This document shows, piece after piece, positions 16,104-25,600 of a DNA stretch of 33,012 nucleotides; the first letter of the stretch is position 1; the number at the start of each line of letters is the position of its first letter. The DNA is taken from contig CADBRN010000027.1 of assembly GCA_902797025.1 (NCBI GenBank), forward strand, positions 1 to 33,012, in the 5' to 3' direction. Position numbers and translations under genes: made by a program. The notes beneath the pieces are model-generated. The model did no database searches, was not told where the DNA came from, and worked only from the letters and a program-made list of their open reading frames with translations. The DNA comes from an uncultured Lachnospiraceae bacterium. GTDB lineage: Bacteria; Bacillota; Clostridia; Lachnospirales; Lachnospiraceae.

Positions 16104-17292
16104 TCGTTTTCTTACATACGTCCGGATCGACACGCAGTCCGACGAGGACGCAACGGAACAGCCGACCACCGCGAAGCAGAGAGACCTCGCGGAGCTTCTC
16201 GTAAAAGAACTGGAGAACCTCGGCGCGCGGACGGACTATGACCGGGAACACTGCTACGTTTACGCATCGGTCGATGCCCGCGGGAGCGACTTTGATTCGA
16301 TGACGCCGATCGGACTCATCGGTCATCTCGACACGTCTCCCGCGGTGAGCGGAAGCGGTGTGACGCCGAGGATCATCGAAAACTATCAGGGAAATGACGC
16401 GATTTTAAAAGAGAAAGATTTTCCGGAACTTGCGGAACACCGCGGGGAGGATCTCATCGCTTCGGACGGAACGACGCTGCTCGGGGCGGATGACAAGGCG
16501 GGAGTCGCGGAGATCATGAATCTCGTGCAGTATTTTCATGATCATCCGGAGGAGGATCACCGCGCCGTCCGGATCGCATTTACGCCGGACGAGGAGACCG
16601 GGAGGGGGACGGAGCATTTTGACGTGGAGCGCTTCGGGGCAAACGAGGCGTACACGGTGGACGGAGGAACATTCGGCGTCATCGAGTACGAGTGTTTCAA
16701 CGCCGCGGAAGCGCGCGTGAGGATCTCCGGAAAAAATGTTCACCCGGGAAGCGCGAAAAACCGGATGAAGAACGCCTGCCTGATCGCGATGGAATTTGCC
16801 GCGATGCTGCCGCCTGCGGAGACGCCGGAACACACCGAAGGGTACGAGGGATTTTACCATCTTGACCGGATGGAGGGAAGCGTCGAGGCGGCGGCTCTTC
16901 AGTATATTATCCGGGATCATGACCGGGAACGGTTCGAGGCGCGCAAGGAGACGATCCGGCGGATCATATCGTACCTGAACCGGAAATACGGTGAGGGGAC
17001 GGCGGAAGCGGTGATCACGGATCAGTACTACAATATGGCGGAGGTCATGGCGGATCATATGGATCTGGTTGACCGCGTGAAAAAGGTCCTATCGGATATG
17101 GGAGAGGTCTGCATAACGAGCCCGATCCGCGGCGGTACGGACGGCGCGGCGCTCTGTTTTCGCGGCATTCCATGCCCGAATCTCTGCACGGGAGGGTACA
17201 ATTACCACAGCCGCTTTGAGTACGCAAGCGTGCAGGAGATGGAGAAGACATCCGAGATGCTCATCCGGCTTGTCCGGCTTGCGCGGCCGTAA
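16078..17292 (+). CDS. pepT: Peptidase T (tripeptide aminopeptidase)
   Basis: A 404-residue cytosolic zinc aminopeptidase of the M20B family that removes the N-terminal residue from tripeptides. Metal and active-site sequences are in order: GHLDTSP (His, catalytic Asp), LLGADDKAGVAE, TPDEETGRG (general-base Glu), YTVDGGTFG and GYNYHSRFE (last His). HPGSAKNRMKNA is also family-typical. The start is TTG 16078, which gives the expected N-terminus ([15 protein letters not shown]) and has GGAAGGAAG upstream; there is no alternative ATG near. It overlaps the HAD gene by 26 bases, so it is probably the last, poorly translated gene of the rib operon. I know no functional link to riboflavin. Confidence 0.95.
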   Translation: MIRNRNLIDRFLTYVRIDTQSDEDATEQPTTAKQRDLAELLVKELENLGARTDYDREHCYVYASVDARGSDFDSMTPIGLIGHLDTSPAVSGSGVTPRIIENYQGNDAILKEKDFPELAEHRGEDLIASDGTTLLGADDKAGVAEIMNLVQYFHDHPEEDHRAVRIAFTPDEETGRGTEHFDVERFGANEAYTVDGGTFGVIEYECFNAAEARVRISGKNVHPGSAKNRMKNACLIAMEFAAMLPPAETPEHTEGYEGFYHLDRMEGSVEAAALQYIIRDHDRERFEARKETIRRIISYLNRKYGEGTAEAVITDQYYNMAEVMADHMDLVDRVKKVLSDMGEVCITSPIRGGTDGAALCFRGIPCPNLCTGGYNYHSRFEYASVQEMEKTSEMLIRLVRLARP

Positions 17293-17321
17293 GAATTGTG
17301 GTACTTTAATATAAGCATTAG

Positions 17322-17406
17322 ATACACGGGGAGCTTGAAAAGCTGAGAGGTGCTTCGTGCACGACCCGCAATACCTGATCTGGGCAATGCCAACGTAGGG
17401 ATGTAT
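17322..17406 (+). ncRNA. TPP riboswitch (thi box) aptamer
   Basis: The conserved core is complete: ACACGGGGAGC, GCTGAGAGG, ACGACCCGCAATACCTGATC, TGGGCAATGCCAACGTAGGG. ATACA (17322-17326) pairs with TGTAT (17402-17406) as P1. Located between pepT and thiC. TPP binding should favour the terminator at 17418-17461. A TATAAG at 17310-17315 could be the -10 but no -35 is convincing. Confidence 0.97.
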
Positions 17407-17417
17407 GCATGAAAGCA

Positions 17418-17461
17418 ACAGTGCGGATACGCCATACGAGGCGTGCCCGCACTGTTTTTTT
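17418..17461 (+). terminator. Riboswitch-controlled terminator before thiC
   Basis: ACAGTGCGG (17418-17426) pairs with CCGCACTGT (17447-17455); an inner ACGCC/GGCGT helix adds to it. The T-tract runs 17455-17461. It sits between the TPP aptamer and thiC. Confidence 0.93.
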
Positions 17462-17524
17462 GCTGCTCCGCGCGGCATTGGGGTCACCACCTTGCCGCAC
17501 GGAAGAATGATTTAGGAGGAAATC

Positions 17525-18832
17525 ATGGATTACACAACACAGATGGATGCGGCGAGAAAGGGAATCGTCACGCCGCAAATTGAGACGGTGGCGAAGAAGG
17601 AACGGATGCAGACAGACCGGCTTATGCAGCTTGTCGCGGAAGGCAAGGTTGCGATTCCCGCAAACCGGCATCATACCTGCATCGACCCGGAGGGCGTCGG
17701 CAGCATGCTGCGGACGAAGATCAACGTCAATCTCGGCGTTTCCAGGGACTGCAAGGATTATGACATCGAGATGCAGAAGGTGATGGCGGCGGTGAACCTC
17801 GGAGCCGAGGCGATCATGGACCTGTCCAGCCACGGCAATACCCGGCCGTTTCGTCAGAAGCTGACGCATGAGTGTCCGGCGATGATCGGAACCGTTCCGG
17901 TGTACGACAGCGTCATTCATTACCAGAGAGATCTTGCGACACTGACCGCGCAGGATTTCATCGATGTGGTCCGGCTTCACGCGGAGGACGGCGTGGATTT
18001 TGTGACGCTTCACTGCGGAATCACGAGAAAGACGATCGATCAGATCCGGAAACACAAACGGAAAATGAATATCGTGAGCCGGGGCGGCAGTCTCGTGTTC
18101 GCGTGGATGAGTATGACCGGGGAGGAAAATCCGTTTTACGAGCATTTTGACGAGATCCTGGACATCTGTGAGGAGCACGATGTGACCATTTCTCTGGGAG
18201 ATGCCTGCCGGCCGGGATGTCTCGCGGATGCGACGGATGTCTGCCAGATCGAGGAACTTGTCCGGCTCGGCGAGCTGACGAAGCGTGCCTGGGCGCACAA
18301 TGTACAGGTCATGGTCGAGGGACCGGGCCACGTGCCGCTTGATCAGGTAGCGGCGAATATGAAGGTTCAGCAGAGCATCTGCATGGGCGCGCCGTTTTAC
18401 GTACTCGGACCGCTTGTCACCGACATCGCTCCGGGCTACGATCACATCACGGCGGCGATCGGCGGTGCGGTCGCGGCGATGAGCGGAGCGGCTTTCCTCT
18501 GCTACGTCACACCGGCGGAGCACCTCGCACTTCCGAATGTTGAGGACACGAAGCAGGGGATCATCGCGTCGAAGATCGCGGCGCACGCGGCGGATATTGC
18601 AAAGGGAATACCGGGCGCGCGGGATATCGACGATCAGATGGCCGACGCGAGACGGAATCTCGACTGGGACGCGCAGTTCGCCTGCGCCCTCGATCCGGAG
18701 AGCGCAAGGGCGATCCGCGACAGCCGCAAACCGGAGGACGACCATTCCGACACCTGCAGTATGTGCGGAAAGTTCTGCGCGGTGCGCAGCATGAACAAGG
18801 CACTCGCCGGTGAATATATCGATATTCTCTGA
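17525..18832 (+). CDS. thiC: Phosphomethylpyrimidine synthase ThiC
   Basis: A 435-residue radical-SAM enzyme that rearranges aminoimidazole ribotide to the thiamine pyrimidine HMP-P. The C-terminal [4Fe-4S] ligands are Cys411, Cys414 and Cys419 (CSMCGKFC), the unusual CxxCxxxxC arrangement of ThiC. Other family sequence includes TRPFRQKLTHECPAMIGTVPVY, EDGVDFVTLHCG, MSMTGEENPFY, SLGDACRPG, EGPGHVPLDQ and APFYVLGPLVTDIAPGYDHI. It is the short bacterial form without the long N-terminal extension. ATG 17525 follows AGGAGG. The gene stands alone under the TPP riboswitch and ends at a strong terminator. No other thi gene is in the window. Confidence 0.98.
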   Translation: MDYTTQMDAARKGIVTPQIETVAKKERMQTDRLMQLVAEGKVAIPANRHHTCIDPEGVGSMLRTKINVNLGVSRDCKDYDIEMQKVMAAVNLGAEAIMDLSSHGNTRPFRQKLTHECPAMIGTVPVYDSVIHYQRDLATLTAQDFIDVVRLHAEDGVDFVTLHCGITRKTIDQIRKHKRKMNIVSRGGSLVFAWMSMTGEENPFYEHFDEILDICEEHDVTISLGDACRPGCLADATDVCQIEELVRLGELTKRAWAHNVQVMVEGPGHVPLDQVAANMKVQQSICMGAPFYVLGPLVTDIAPGYDHITAAIGGAVAAMSGAAFLCYVTPAEHLALPNVEDTKQGIIASKIAAHAADIAKGIPGARDIDDQMADARRNLDWDAQFACALDPESARAIRDSRKPEDDHSDTCSMCGKFCAVRSMNKALAGEYIDIL

Positions 18833-18850
18833 TTCCCATCACGGAACCGG

Positions 18851-18900
18851 GCTCCTGTCTCCGGAAGATCCAGACGATCCTCCGGGGACGGGAGCTTTTT
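18851..18900 (+). terminator. Intrinsic terminator of thiC
   Basis: A 15-bp stem with two G-U pairs (18851-18865 with 18881-18895) is followed by TTTTT (18896-18900), starting 19 bases after the thiC stop. Confidence 0.92.
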
Positions 18901-18935
18901 GTATTTCCGGGAAGCGGGCGTTTTCTTTCCGCGTG

Positions 18936-18964
18936 TTGAACCGGGAGAGCAAAGCGGTTATTAT
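18936..18964 (+). promoter_or_regulatory. Promoter of the methyltransferase-hslO-nadE-addBA operon
   Basis: TTGAAC (18936-18941), 17 bases, TATTAT (18959-18964), immediately after the thiC terminator and about 45 bases ahead of the GTG start at 19009. Confidence 0.75.
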
Positions 18965-19008
18965 GAAACTATCCCTGCAAAGCAGAAGAGACGGGAAGGA
19001 ACGGTTAC

Positions 19009-19851
19009 GTGGAGAGTTATTCGGAATTTGCTGAAGTATATGATATGTTTATGGACAATGTGGATTACGGCGCGTGGTGCGCGGCGATCACGGAGTGCCT
19101 CCGGGCGGATGGAATCCGGGATGGTCTCGTGTGCGAACTCGGGTGCGGGACGGGGACGATGACCGAGCGCCTCGCTGCTGCCGGATTCGACATGATCGGA
19201 ATCGATGATTCGCCGGAGATGCTGCAGGAAGCGATGGAAAAAAGAATGGAGAGCGGTCATGACATCCTGTATCTCATGCAGGATATGCGGGAGTTCGAGC
19301 TGTACGGGACCGTCCGGGCCATCGTGAGTGTCTGCGACTGTATCAATTATCTTACGTCGGGAGAGGATCTGCTGCGGACATTTCGTCTTGTGAATAATTA
19401 TCTCGATCCCGGCGGGCTGTTTCTTTTCGATTTGAATATGGCTCCGAAGTATGAGAAAATAGGGAGCAGCACGATCGCGGAGAACAGACCGGAGGGAAGT
19501 TTCATCTGGGAGAATGAGTACGACAGGGCGGCCCGCCTGAATACGTACCAGCTGACGCTTTTTGTTCCGGAACAGAGAAAATCTCCGGAGCAGGGGGATC
19601 TCCCGGGACAGGGAGAACGTTCGGAACCGGGGGATCTGTTCCGCAGATATGAGGAACTGCACGTTCAGAGGGCGTACACGGCAGAGGAGATCCGGGCGCT
19701 TCTTGAACAGGCCGGGATGGAGTTTCTGTGGGCGAAGGAAGCATACACGGAGCGGGCGGCGGCGCCGGATTCGGAGCGCGTCTGGTTCGCCGCGCGCGAA
19801 CATGGAAAAGAATGGAAAATGCGGCGTGAGACGCAGGAAATGAGAGGATAA
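19009..19851 (+). CDS. Class I SAM-dependent methyltransferase
   Basis: A 280-residue cytosolic methyltransferase of unknown substrate. SAM motif I is VCELGCGTGTMTERL (about 41-55), then GIDDSPEMLQEA (motif II), MQDMREFEL, VSVCDCINYLTS and PGGLFLFDLNM. YSEFAEVYDMFMDNVDYGAW at the N-terminus is usual for the clostridial methyltransferases of this type. The start is GTG 19009 with AAGGA upstream. In the C-terminal half, a hydrophilic insertion (about residues 188-212, Glu/Gly/Pro-rich) splits a beta-sheet region and comes from a 36-bp degenerate duplication. It is the first gene of an operon with hslO two bases downstream. Confidence 0.85.
   Translation: MESYSEFAEVYDMFMDNVDYGAWCAAITECLRADGIRDGLVCELGCGTGTMTERLAAAGFDMIGIDDSPEMLQEAMEKRMESGHDILYLMQDMREFELYGTVRAIVSVCDCINYLTSGEDLLRTFRLVNNYLDPGGLFLFDLNMAPKYEKIGSSTIAENRPEGSFIWENEYDRAARLNTYQLTLFVPEQRKSPEQGDLPGQGERSEPGDLFRRYEELHVQRAYTAEEIRALLEQAGMEFLWAKEAYTERAAAPDSERVWFAAREHGKEWKMRRETQEMRG
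19585..19656 (+). repeat. Degenerate 36-bp duplication in the methyltransferase
   Basis: CCGGAGC-type sequence ending in GGGGGATCT begins near 19585 and again near 19621. The units encode 12-residue segments both containing GDL. The reading frame is kept. Confidence 0.45.
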
Positions 19852-19853
19852 GG

Positions 19854-20744
19854 ATGGATTATATTGTCAGAGCGACCGCGGCGGATGGGATGATCCGCGC
19901 ATTTGCGGCCGATACGCATGATCTGGTTGAAAAAGCGAGAGAGATTCACAACACGACTCCGGTCGCAAGCGCGGCGCTAGGCCGTCTACTGACCGCAGGA
20001 GTCATGATGGGACTGATGATGAATGATGACGACGGTCTGGTGAGTATCACGGTCCGGGGGGACGGCCCGATGGGCGGCCTCACGGTAAGCGCGGATGCAA
20101 AGGGCCATGTGAAGGGGTTCGTATACAATCCGGAGATTCCGCTGATGGTAAATGACCGGCACAAGCTCGATGTCGGCGGGGCGATCGGCCGCGGAACGAT
20201 GACGGTCGTCAAGGATCTCGGCCTCAGGGAGCCGTATTCGGGGCAGATTGACCTTGTGAGCGGTGAGATCGGTGATGACCTCGCCTATTATTTCCTGACG
20301 AGTGAACAGGTTCCTTCATCGGTCGGGGTCGGAACCCTGGTCGATACCGACGGGTCGATTCTCGAGGCGGGCGGGTTTATTATCCAGCTGATGCCGGGGG
20401 CATCGGACGGCGTGATCGCAAAGCTGGAGGAAAATCTGAAGGGCGTCGCATCGGTGACCAGTCTGCTGAAATCCGGCATGACGCCGGAGCAGATTCTGGA
20501 AAAATTGCTTGCCGGGCTGAATCCTGAGCTTCACGGGACGACGCCGGCGGAGTTCCGGTGCAACTGCAGCAGAGAGCGTGTGACGAAAGCACTGATCAGC
20601 CTCGGCGCAAAAGAAATCCGGTCCCTCATCGACGAGGGAAAGCCGGCGGAGCTTCACTGTGATTTCTGCGGATCCGATTACGTATTTACGACGGATGAGA
20701 TGCAGGCAATTCTCGATCAGATGGCAGCGGGGGGTGCGAGATGA
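19854..20744 (+). CDS. hslO: Redox-regulated chaperone Hsp33
   Basis: A 296-residue cytosolic holdase that is activated when oxidants release zinc from its C-terminal cysteines. The four ligands are present as Cys236-x-Cys238 (CNC) and Cys269-xx-Cys272 (CDFC). N-terminal core sequence is typical: VRATAADGMIRAFA, TPVASAALGRLLTAG, GPMGGLTVSADAKGHVKGFV, GRGTMTVVKDLG and YYFLTSEQVPSSVGVG. ATG 19854 follows the methyltransferase stop by two bases, with AGGATAAGG as the ribosome binding site inside the upstream gene. Its stop overlaps nadE in ATGA. Confidence 0.97.
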   Translation: MDYIVRATAADGMIRAFAADTHDLVEKAREIHNTTPVASAALGRLLTAGVMMGLMMNDDDGLVSITVRGDGPMGGLTVSADAKGHVKGFVYNPEIPLMVNDRHKLDVGGAIGRGTMTVVKDLGLREPYSGQIDLVSGEIGDDLAYYFLTSEQVPSSVGVGTLVDTDGSILEAGGFIIQLMPGASDGVIAKLEENLKGVASVTSLLKSGMTPEQILEKLLAGLNPELHGTTPAEFRCNCSRERVTKALISLGAKEIRSLIDEGKPAELHCDFCGSDYVFTTDEMQAILDQMAAGGAR

Positions 20745-22663
20745 GAGACGGATTTATCAAGGCTGCGGCGGCGACGCCGAAAATCACGGTGGCAGATCCT
20801 GCGGCGAATACGGCGGAGATTCTCCGGCTTGTCAGGGAGATGGAGAAGAAAAAGGCGAAGATCATGGTATTCCCGGAACTTTGTATCACGGGTTATACCT
20901 GCAGTGATCTTTTCTGGCAGGAGCGTCTTCTGGATGAAGCCGCGCAGCAGCTTCGCGTTCTGATCGATTCGACGGCCGATGTCGATGCGCTGATTTTCGT
21001 CGGTCTTCCCTTTGAGTTTGAGGGCAAGCTGTACAACTGTGCCGCGGTGATGAACCGGGGATCGCTGCTGGGCATCGTTCCGAAAAAATATCTTCCGAAT
21101 TATAACGAGTTTTACGAGAGACGGCATTTCACGCCGGGCTTTGAGGAACCGCGCACGGTTGAATTCGATGGAGCCGAAGTGCCGTTCGGCATGAATCTTC
21201 TCTTCCGGTGCCGTCAGATGCCGCGTCTCGTGGCAGCCTGCGAGATCTGCGAGGACCTCTGGGTCCCGATCCCCCCGAGCATGCATCATGCCCTGGCCGG
21301 AGCCAGCGTGATCGCAAATCTTTCCGCCTCCGACGAGATGGTCGGAAAGGATACGTATCGGAAAAAACTTGTGACGGAGCAATCCGCGCGTCTGATCTGC
21401 GGATATATTTACGCATCCTGCGGAGAGGGCGAGTCCTCCACCGACCTCGTCTTCGGAGGCCAGAATATGATCGCGGAGTACGGCACGATGATGGCGGAGG
21501 CGGAACGATTTAAAAATACCGTGATTTACGCGGACATCGACGTGCAGCGCCTGGCCGCGGAACGAAGGCGGATGAGCACGTTCCGCCCGGAGAGGGAGGA
21601 AGAATATGTGACGGTCACCTTCGACCTGAAGATGGAAGAGGATCATCTGGACCGCTTCTTTGACCCGCATCCCTTCGTTCCGTCGAATGAAGCGGAGCGC
21701 GCGCTGCGCTGCGACGAGATTCTGAATATTCAGGCGATGGGCCTTGTGAAGAGGCTTGAGCACACACACTGCAGACATGCGGTGGTCGGCATCTCCGGCG
21801 GCCTCGATTCCACACTGGCGCTGCTGGTGACGACCCGCGCCTTCGATATTCTGAATATTCCGCGTGCAAATATCACATCCGTGACGATGCCGTGCTTCGG
21901 GACGACGGACCGGACGTATCACAATGCCTGCACCCTCACGAAGGACCTGGGGGCGACGCTCGAAGAAATCGATATCAGGGAATCGGTTGAGCTCCATTTC
22001 CGGGATATCGGCCAGGATCCCTCCGTTCACGATGTCACGTACGAAAACTGCCAGGCCCGCGAGCGCACGCAGGTGCTGATGGATCTGGCGAATAAAAACG
22101 GCGGCCTTGTGATCGGCACGGGAGATCTCTCGGAACTTGCTCTGGGCTGGGCGACGTACAACGGCGATCACATGTCGATGTACGCGGTGAACTGTTCCGT
22201 CCCGAAGACCCTTGTCCGCCATCTCGTCCGCTACTGCGCCGATACCTGCGGCAATGAGGAGCTGAAAAATATTCTGCTCGATATCCTTGACACTCCGGTC
22301 AGTCCGGAATTACTTCCGCCGGAGGACGGAGCGATCTCCCAGAAGACCGAGGAACTCGTCGGCCCTTACGAGCTTCATGATTTTTATCTGTATTACATGC
22401 TCCGCATGTGCTATGAGCCGGCGAAAATCTACCGTATCGCGAAGCTCGTATTCAGGGAAAAGTATGACAATGAGACGCTTCTGAAATGGCTGAAGAATTT
22501 TTACCGCCGTTTCTTCGCGCAGCAGTTCAAACGGTCCTGTCTTCCGGACGGACCGAAGGTCGGATCCGTCGCGGTTTCGCCGAGGGGGGATCTCCGTATG
22601 CCGAGCGACGCGTCCGCGGCGGCCTGGATGACTCAGGCGGAAGGATTGAAGGCGGAGGAATAA
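20741..22663 (+). CDS. nadE: Glutamine-dependent NAD+ synthetase
   Basis: A 640-residue two-domain enzyme making NAD+ from deamido-NAD+, with ammonia from glutamine. The N-terminal nitrilase-like glutaminase (1 to about 285) has the triad Glu46 (FPELC), Lys116 (PKKYLPNY) and Cys170 (ICEDLW). The C-terminal synthetase (about 330-640) has the ATP pyrophosphatase loop SGGLDS (352-357), TMPCFGTT, NCQARERTQVLMDLAN and GTGDLSELALGW. Length and architecture match the long bacterial form. It overlaps hslO by four bases and ends seven bases before addB, so it is part of the same transcript. Confidence 0.97.
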   Translation: MRDGFIKAAAATPKITVADPAANTAEILRLVREMEKKKAKIMVFPELCITGYTCSDLFWQERLLDEAAQQLRVLIDSTADVDALIFVGLPFEFEGKLYNCAAVMNRGSLLGIVPKKYLPNYNEFYERRHFTPGFEEPRTVEFDGAEVPFGMNLLFRCRQMPRLVAACEICEDLWVPIPPSMHHALAGASVIANLSASDEMVGKDTYRKKLVTEQSARLICGYIYASCGEGESSTDLVFGGQNMIAEYGTMMAEAERFKNTVIYADIDVQRLAAERRRMSTFRPEREEEYVTVTFDLKMEEDHLDRFFDPHPFVPSNEAERALRCDEILNIQAMGLVKRLEHTHCRHAVVGISGGLDSTLALLVTTRAFDILNIPRANITSVTMPCFGTTDRTYHNACTLTKDLGATLEEIDIRESVELHFRDIGQDPSVHDVTYENCQARERTQVLMDLANKNGGLVIGTGDLSELALGWATYNGDHMSMYAVNCSVPKTLVRHLVRYCADTCGNEELKNILLDILDTPVSPELLPPEDGAISQKTEELVGPYELHDFYLYYMLRMCYEPAKIYRIAKLVFREKYDNETLLKWLKNFYRRFFAQQFKRSCLPDGPKVGSVAVSPRGDLRMPSDASAAAWMTQAEGLKAEE

Positions 22664-22670
22664 TTCGGAT

Positions 22671-25600
22671 ATGTCACTGGAAATCGTAGCCGGCGGCAGC
22701 GGCGCCGGAAAATCGTATACGGTATATCAGGAACTGATCGATGAATCGATCCGCTGCCCAGAGCGGGATTATATCGTGATTGTGCCGGAACAGTTCACGA
22801 TGCAGACTCAGAAGGATCTGGTCACGATGCATCCCCGGCACGGCCTCCTGAATATCGATGTCCTGTCCTTCAATCGTCTGGCGTGGCGTGTCTTCGGAGA
22901 GACCGGAGGCGATACGCGTCCGGTTCTCGGAGATCTCGGAAAATCTCTCGTCCTGGAACGCGTGGTCAGTGCGTGTGGAAATGATCTGACGGTGCTGGGC
23001 GGAACGATGCGGAAACAGGGTTCCATCGGGGAGATGAAATCGCTGATCTCCGAGCTTCTGCAGTACCGGGTGAAGCCGGAGGATCTCGGAGACTGGCTGG
23101 ATACCGGCGGGGCGGACGGCGGCCTTCTTTCGCACAAGATTGCGGACATCCGCCTCATCTACGCCAGGTTCATGGACTACCTGAGCAGCCGCTATCTCAC
23201 GACGGAGGAGGTTCCGGAACTTCTGTGCGGGGTCATCGATGATTCCCGCTTTGTGAAGGACAGTACCGTTGTTCTCGACGGATTCACCGGCTTCACGCCG
23301 GTTCAGCTTCTCGTCGTCGGGAAGCTGCTGTCGCTCTGCCGCAGGGTAATCTGCATCGTGACGGCGGATCCGGGGACGGATCTTTTTGCGCCCTGCGGCC
23401 GTCACCGGCTTTTCTATATGAGCTGCAGAATGACCGGACAGATCGCCCGCCTCGCAGAAGAGGCGCACTGCGACATTCTTCCGGTCCGCTGGATACGGGG
23501 CAGTGCGCGTTTCGCGGACAATGCCCCGCTTCGTTTTCTTGAGCAGAATATTCTGCGCTACCCGAAGCGGGAATATCAGGAGGAGACGGACCGGATCCGG
23601 ATCCGGGAAGCTTCCGACCCGTCGGATGAGATCCGGTACGTGACTGCTGAGATTCTCCGGCTGATCCGCACCGGACAGTACCGGTACCGTGATTTCGCGG
23701 TGGTTGCAGGAGATCTTCCGGAATACGGGCGGGAATGCCGGAGACAATTCGAGGCGGAGAAAATCCCATATTTTCTGGATCAGAAAAAACCGGTTCTGGA
23801 AAATCCTCTCGTCGAATTTATCCGTTCCGCGGTCGATATGACCGTGAAGGGGTTTTCGTATGAAAGCGTGTTTCGCTTTCTTCGAAGCTCGCTGGCGGAC
23901 TTCGAACCGGAAGAGATCGACCGGATGGAGAATTACGTCATCGCAAACGGTATCCGCGGCTGGAAGAGATATGAGGAAGAATGGACCCGCGTGCCGAAGC
24001 ACTCGGACGAAGCGGAGCTGGAAAAACTCAATCAGATACGGGAGCGGTTTGTCAGCCTTCTCCGCGGTTTTACGGATGGAATGAGAAGGCGGGGTATGCC
24101 GCTTTCCCGGAAAGCGGAGACGCTGTACGATTTTCTTGTAAAAAATGATCTGCAGCGGAAACTCGCTTCCCTCTCGGCACGTTTTGAGGAAGCGGGGGAC
24201 GACGGACGGGCGAAGGAGTATCGCCAGGTCTATGAAGAAGTGCTGGCGGTTCTTGATAAGACGGTTGAGGTTCTCGGCGGTGAGAAAATGGGAAACGCCG
24301 CCTTTTTGAAGCTGCTGGAAGCGGGATTTTCCGAGAGTTCGATCGGCCTTATTCCTCCGGGCGAGGATCAGGTGATGGTGGGCGATCTGACGCGCACACG
24401 CCTGAAAAAAATAAAAGTACTGTTTCTCGTTGGGGTCAATGAGGGCGTTGTGCCGAAGAGCGCGAAGACAGACGGCCTTCTCTCCGAGGCGGACCGGGCG
24501 GCTCTCCTGGGCGGAGAGATTCATCTCGCTCCGGATTCCCGGGAGGAACTGGCTTCGCAGAGATTTTATCTGTATCTCGTTCAGACGAAGGCAAGCGACC
24601 GACTCTTTCTTTCCTACAGCAGGACGGGCGCTTCCGGGGCGGCGCTAGCTCCGTCATACCTGATCCATCAGGTCCGGTCCGTCTTTCCCGCGATCCGGAT
24701 TGAAAGCGGAAACGGCGGCTGTCTCCACCTGCTTGAGACGCGGGAGGGTATTCAGGCCGCGCTGCTTTCCGGTATCCGCGCCCCGGAGGATGCGGAAGAA
24801 GAAAGAAAATTTGTCGAGATCGCCGCGGAAGAGAAGGAACTGTTCGGACGCCTGAGCCGGGCGGCGCTTTCACACAACGTGACGGACGGGATCGGGAGTG
24901 CGGCGGCTCGTGCACTCTACGGGGCGCGTCCGGAACATTCGGCGTCGCGGCTTGAAACGTTCGCGCGGTGCGCCTTCCGTCATTTCATGCAGTACGGCAT
25001 CCGTGCCGCAGAGCGTGACGAGTACGTATTTACACCGGCAGATCTGGGAATCGTTGTGCACGCGTCTCTCGAGCGTTTTACCCGCGGGATGGAGAGGGAA
25101 GGCCTCACCTGGGGCCGTCTTACGGACAGCGACCGGGAACGTCTCCTTGATGAAGCCCTGGATTCCTTTCTTCATGATTCGGGCAGCACGGTCCTTCGGG
25201 ATACCGAACGGAATACGTACGAGATCGGACGCATCCGTAGAATCCTGCGACGGACGACCTGGGCGCTCCGGGAACAGATGGAGATGGGAAGCTTCGTGAC
25301 GGAGAGTGTGGAACACGTATTTCGCAGCGTGATCAGGCCGGATCTCGTGCTGACGGGGAAAATTGACCGGATCGATGTCTGTGACGACGGCGGTGATCTC
25401 TATGTGAAGATTATCGATTATAAGACAGGAAACGTTCAGTTTGATCTGCCGATGCTTTATCATGGCATTTCTCTTCAGCTGATGCTGTATATGGATGCCG
25501 CGCTTTCTGATGAGCAGAAGCGCCATCCGGACAGAAGGGCCCTTCCGGGAGGAATGTTCTACTACCGGATCAACGATCCCTTCACCGACCCGGCCGCGGC

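Noticed and set aside
17296..17324. TTGTGG-N17-TAGATA promoter before the TPP riboswitch
   Set aside because: Transcription would start inside the aptamer's P1 helix, so it cannot drive a working riboswitch; the true start must lie further upstream.
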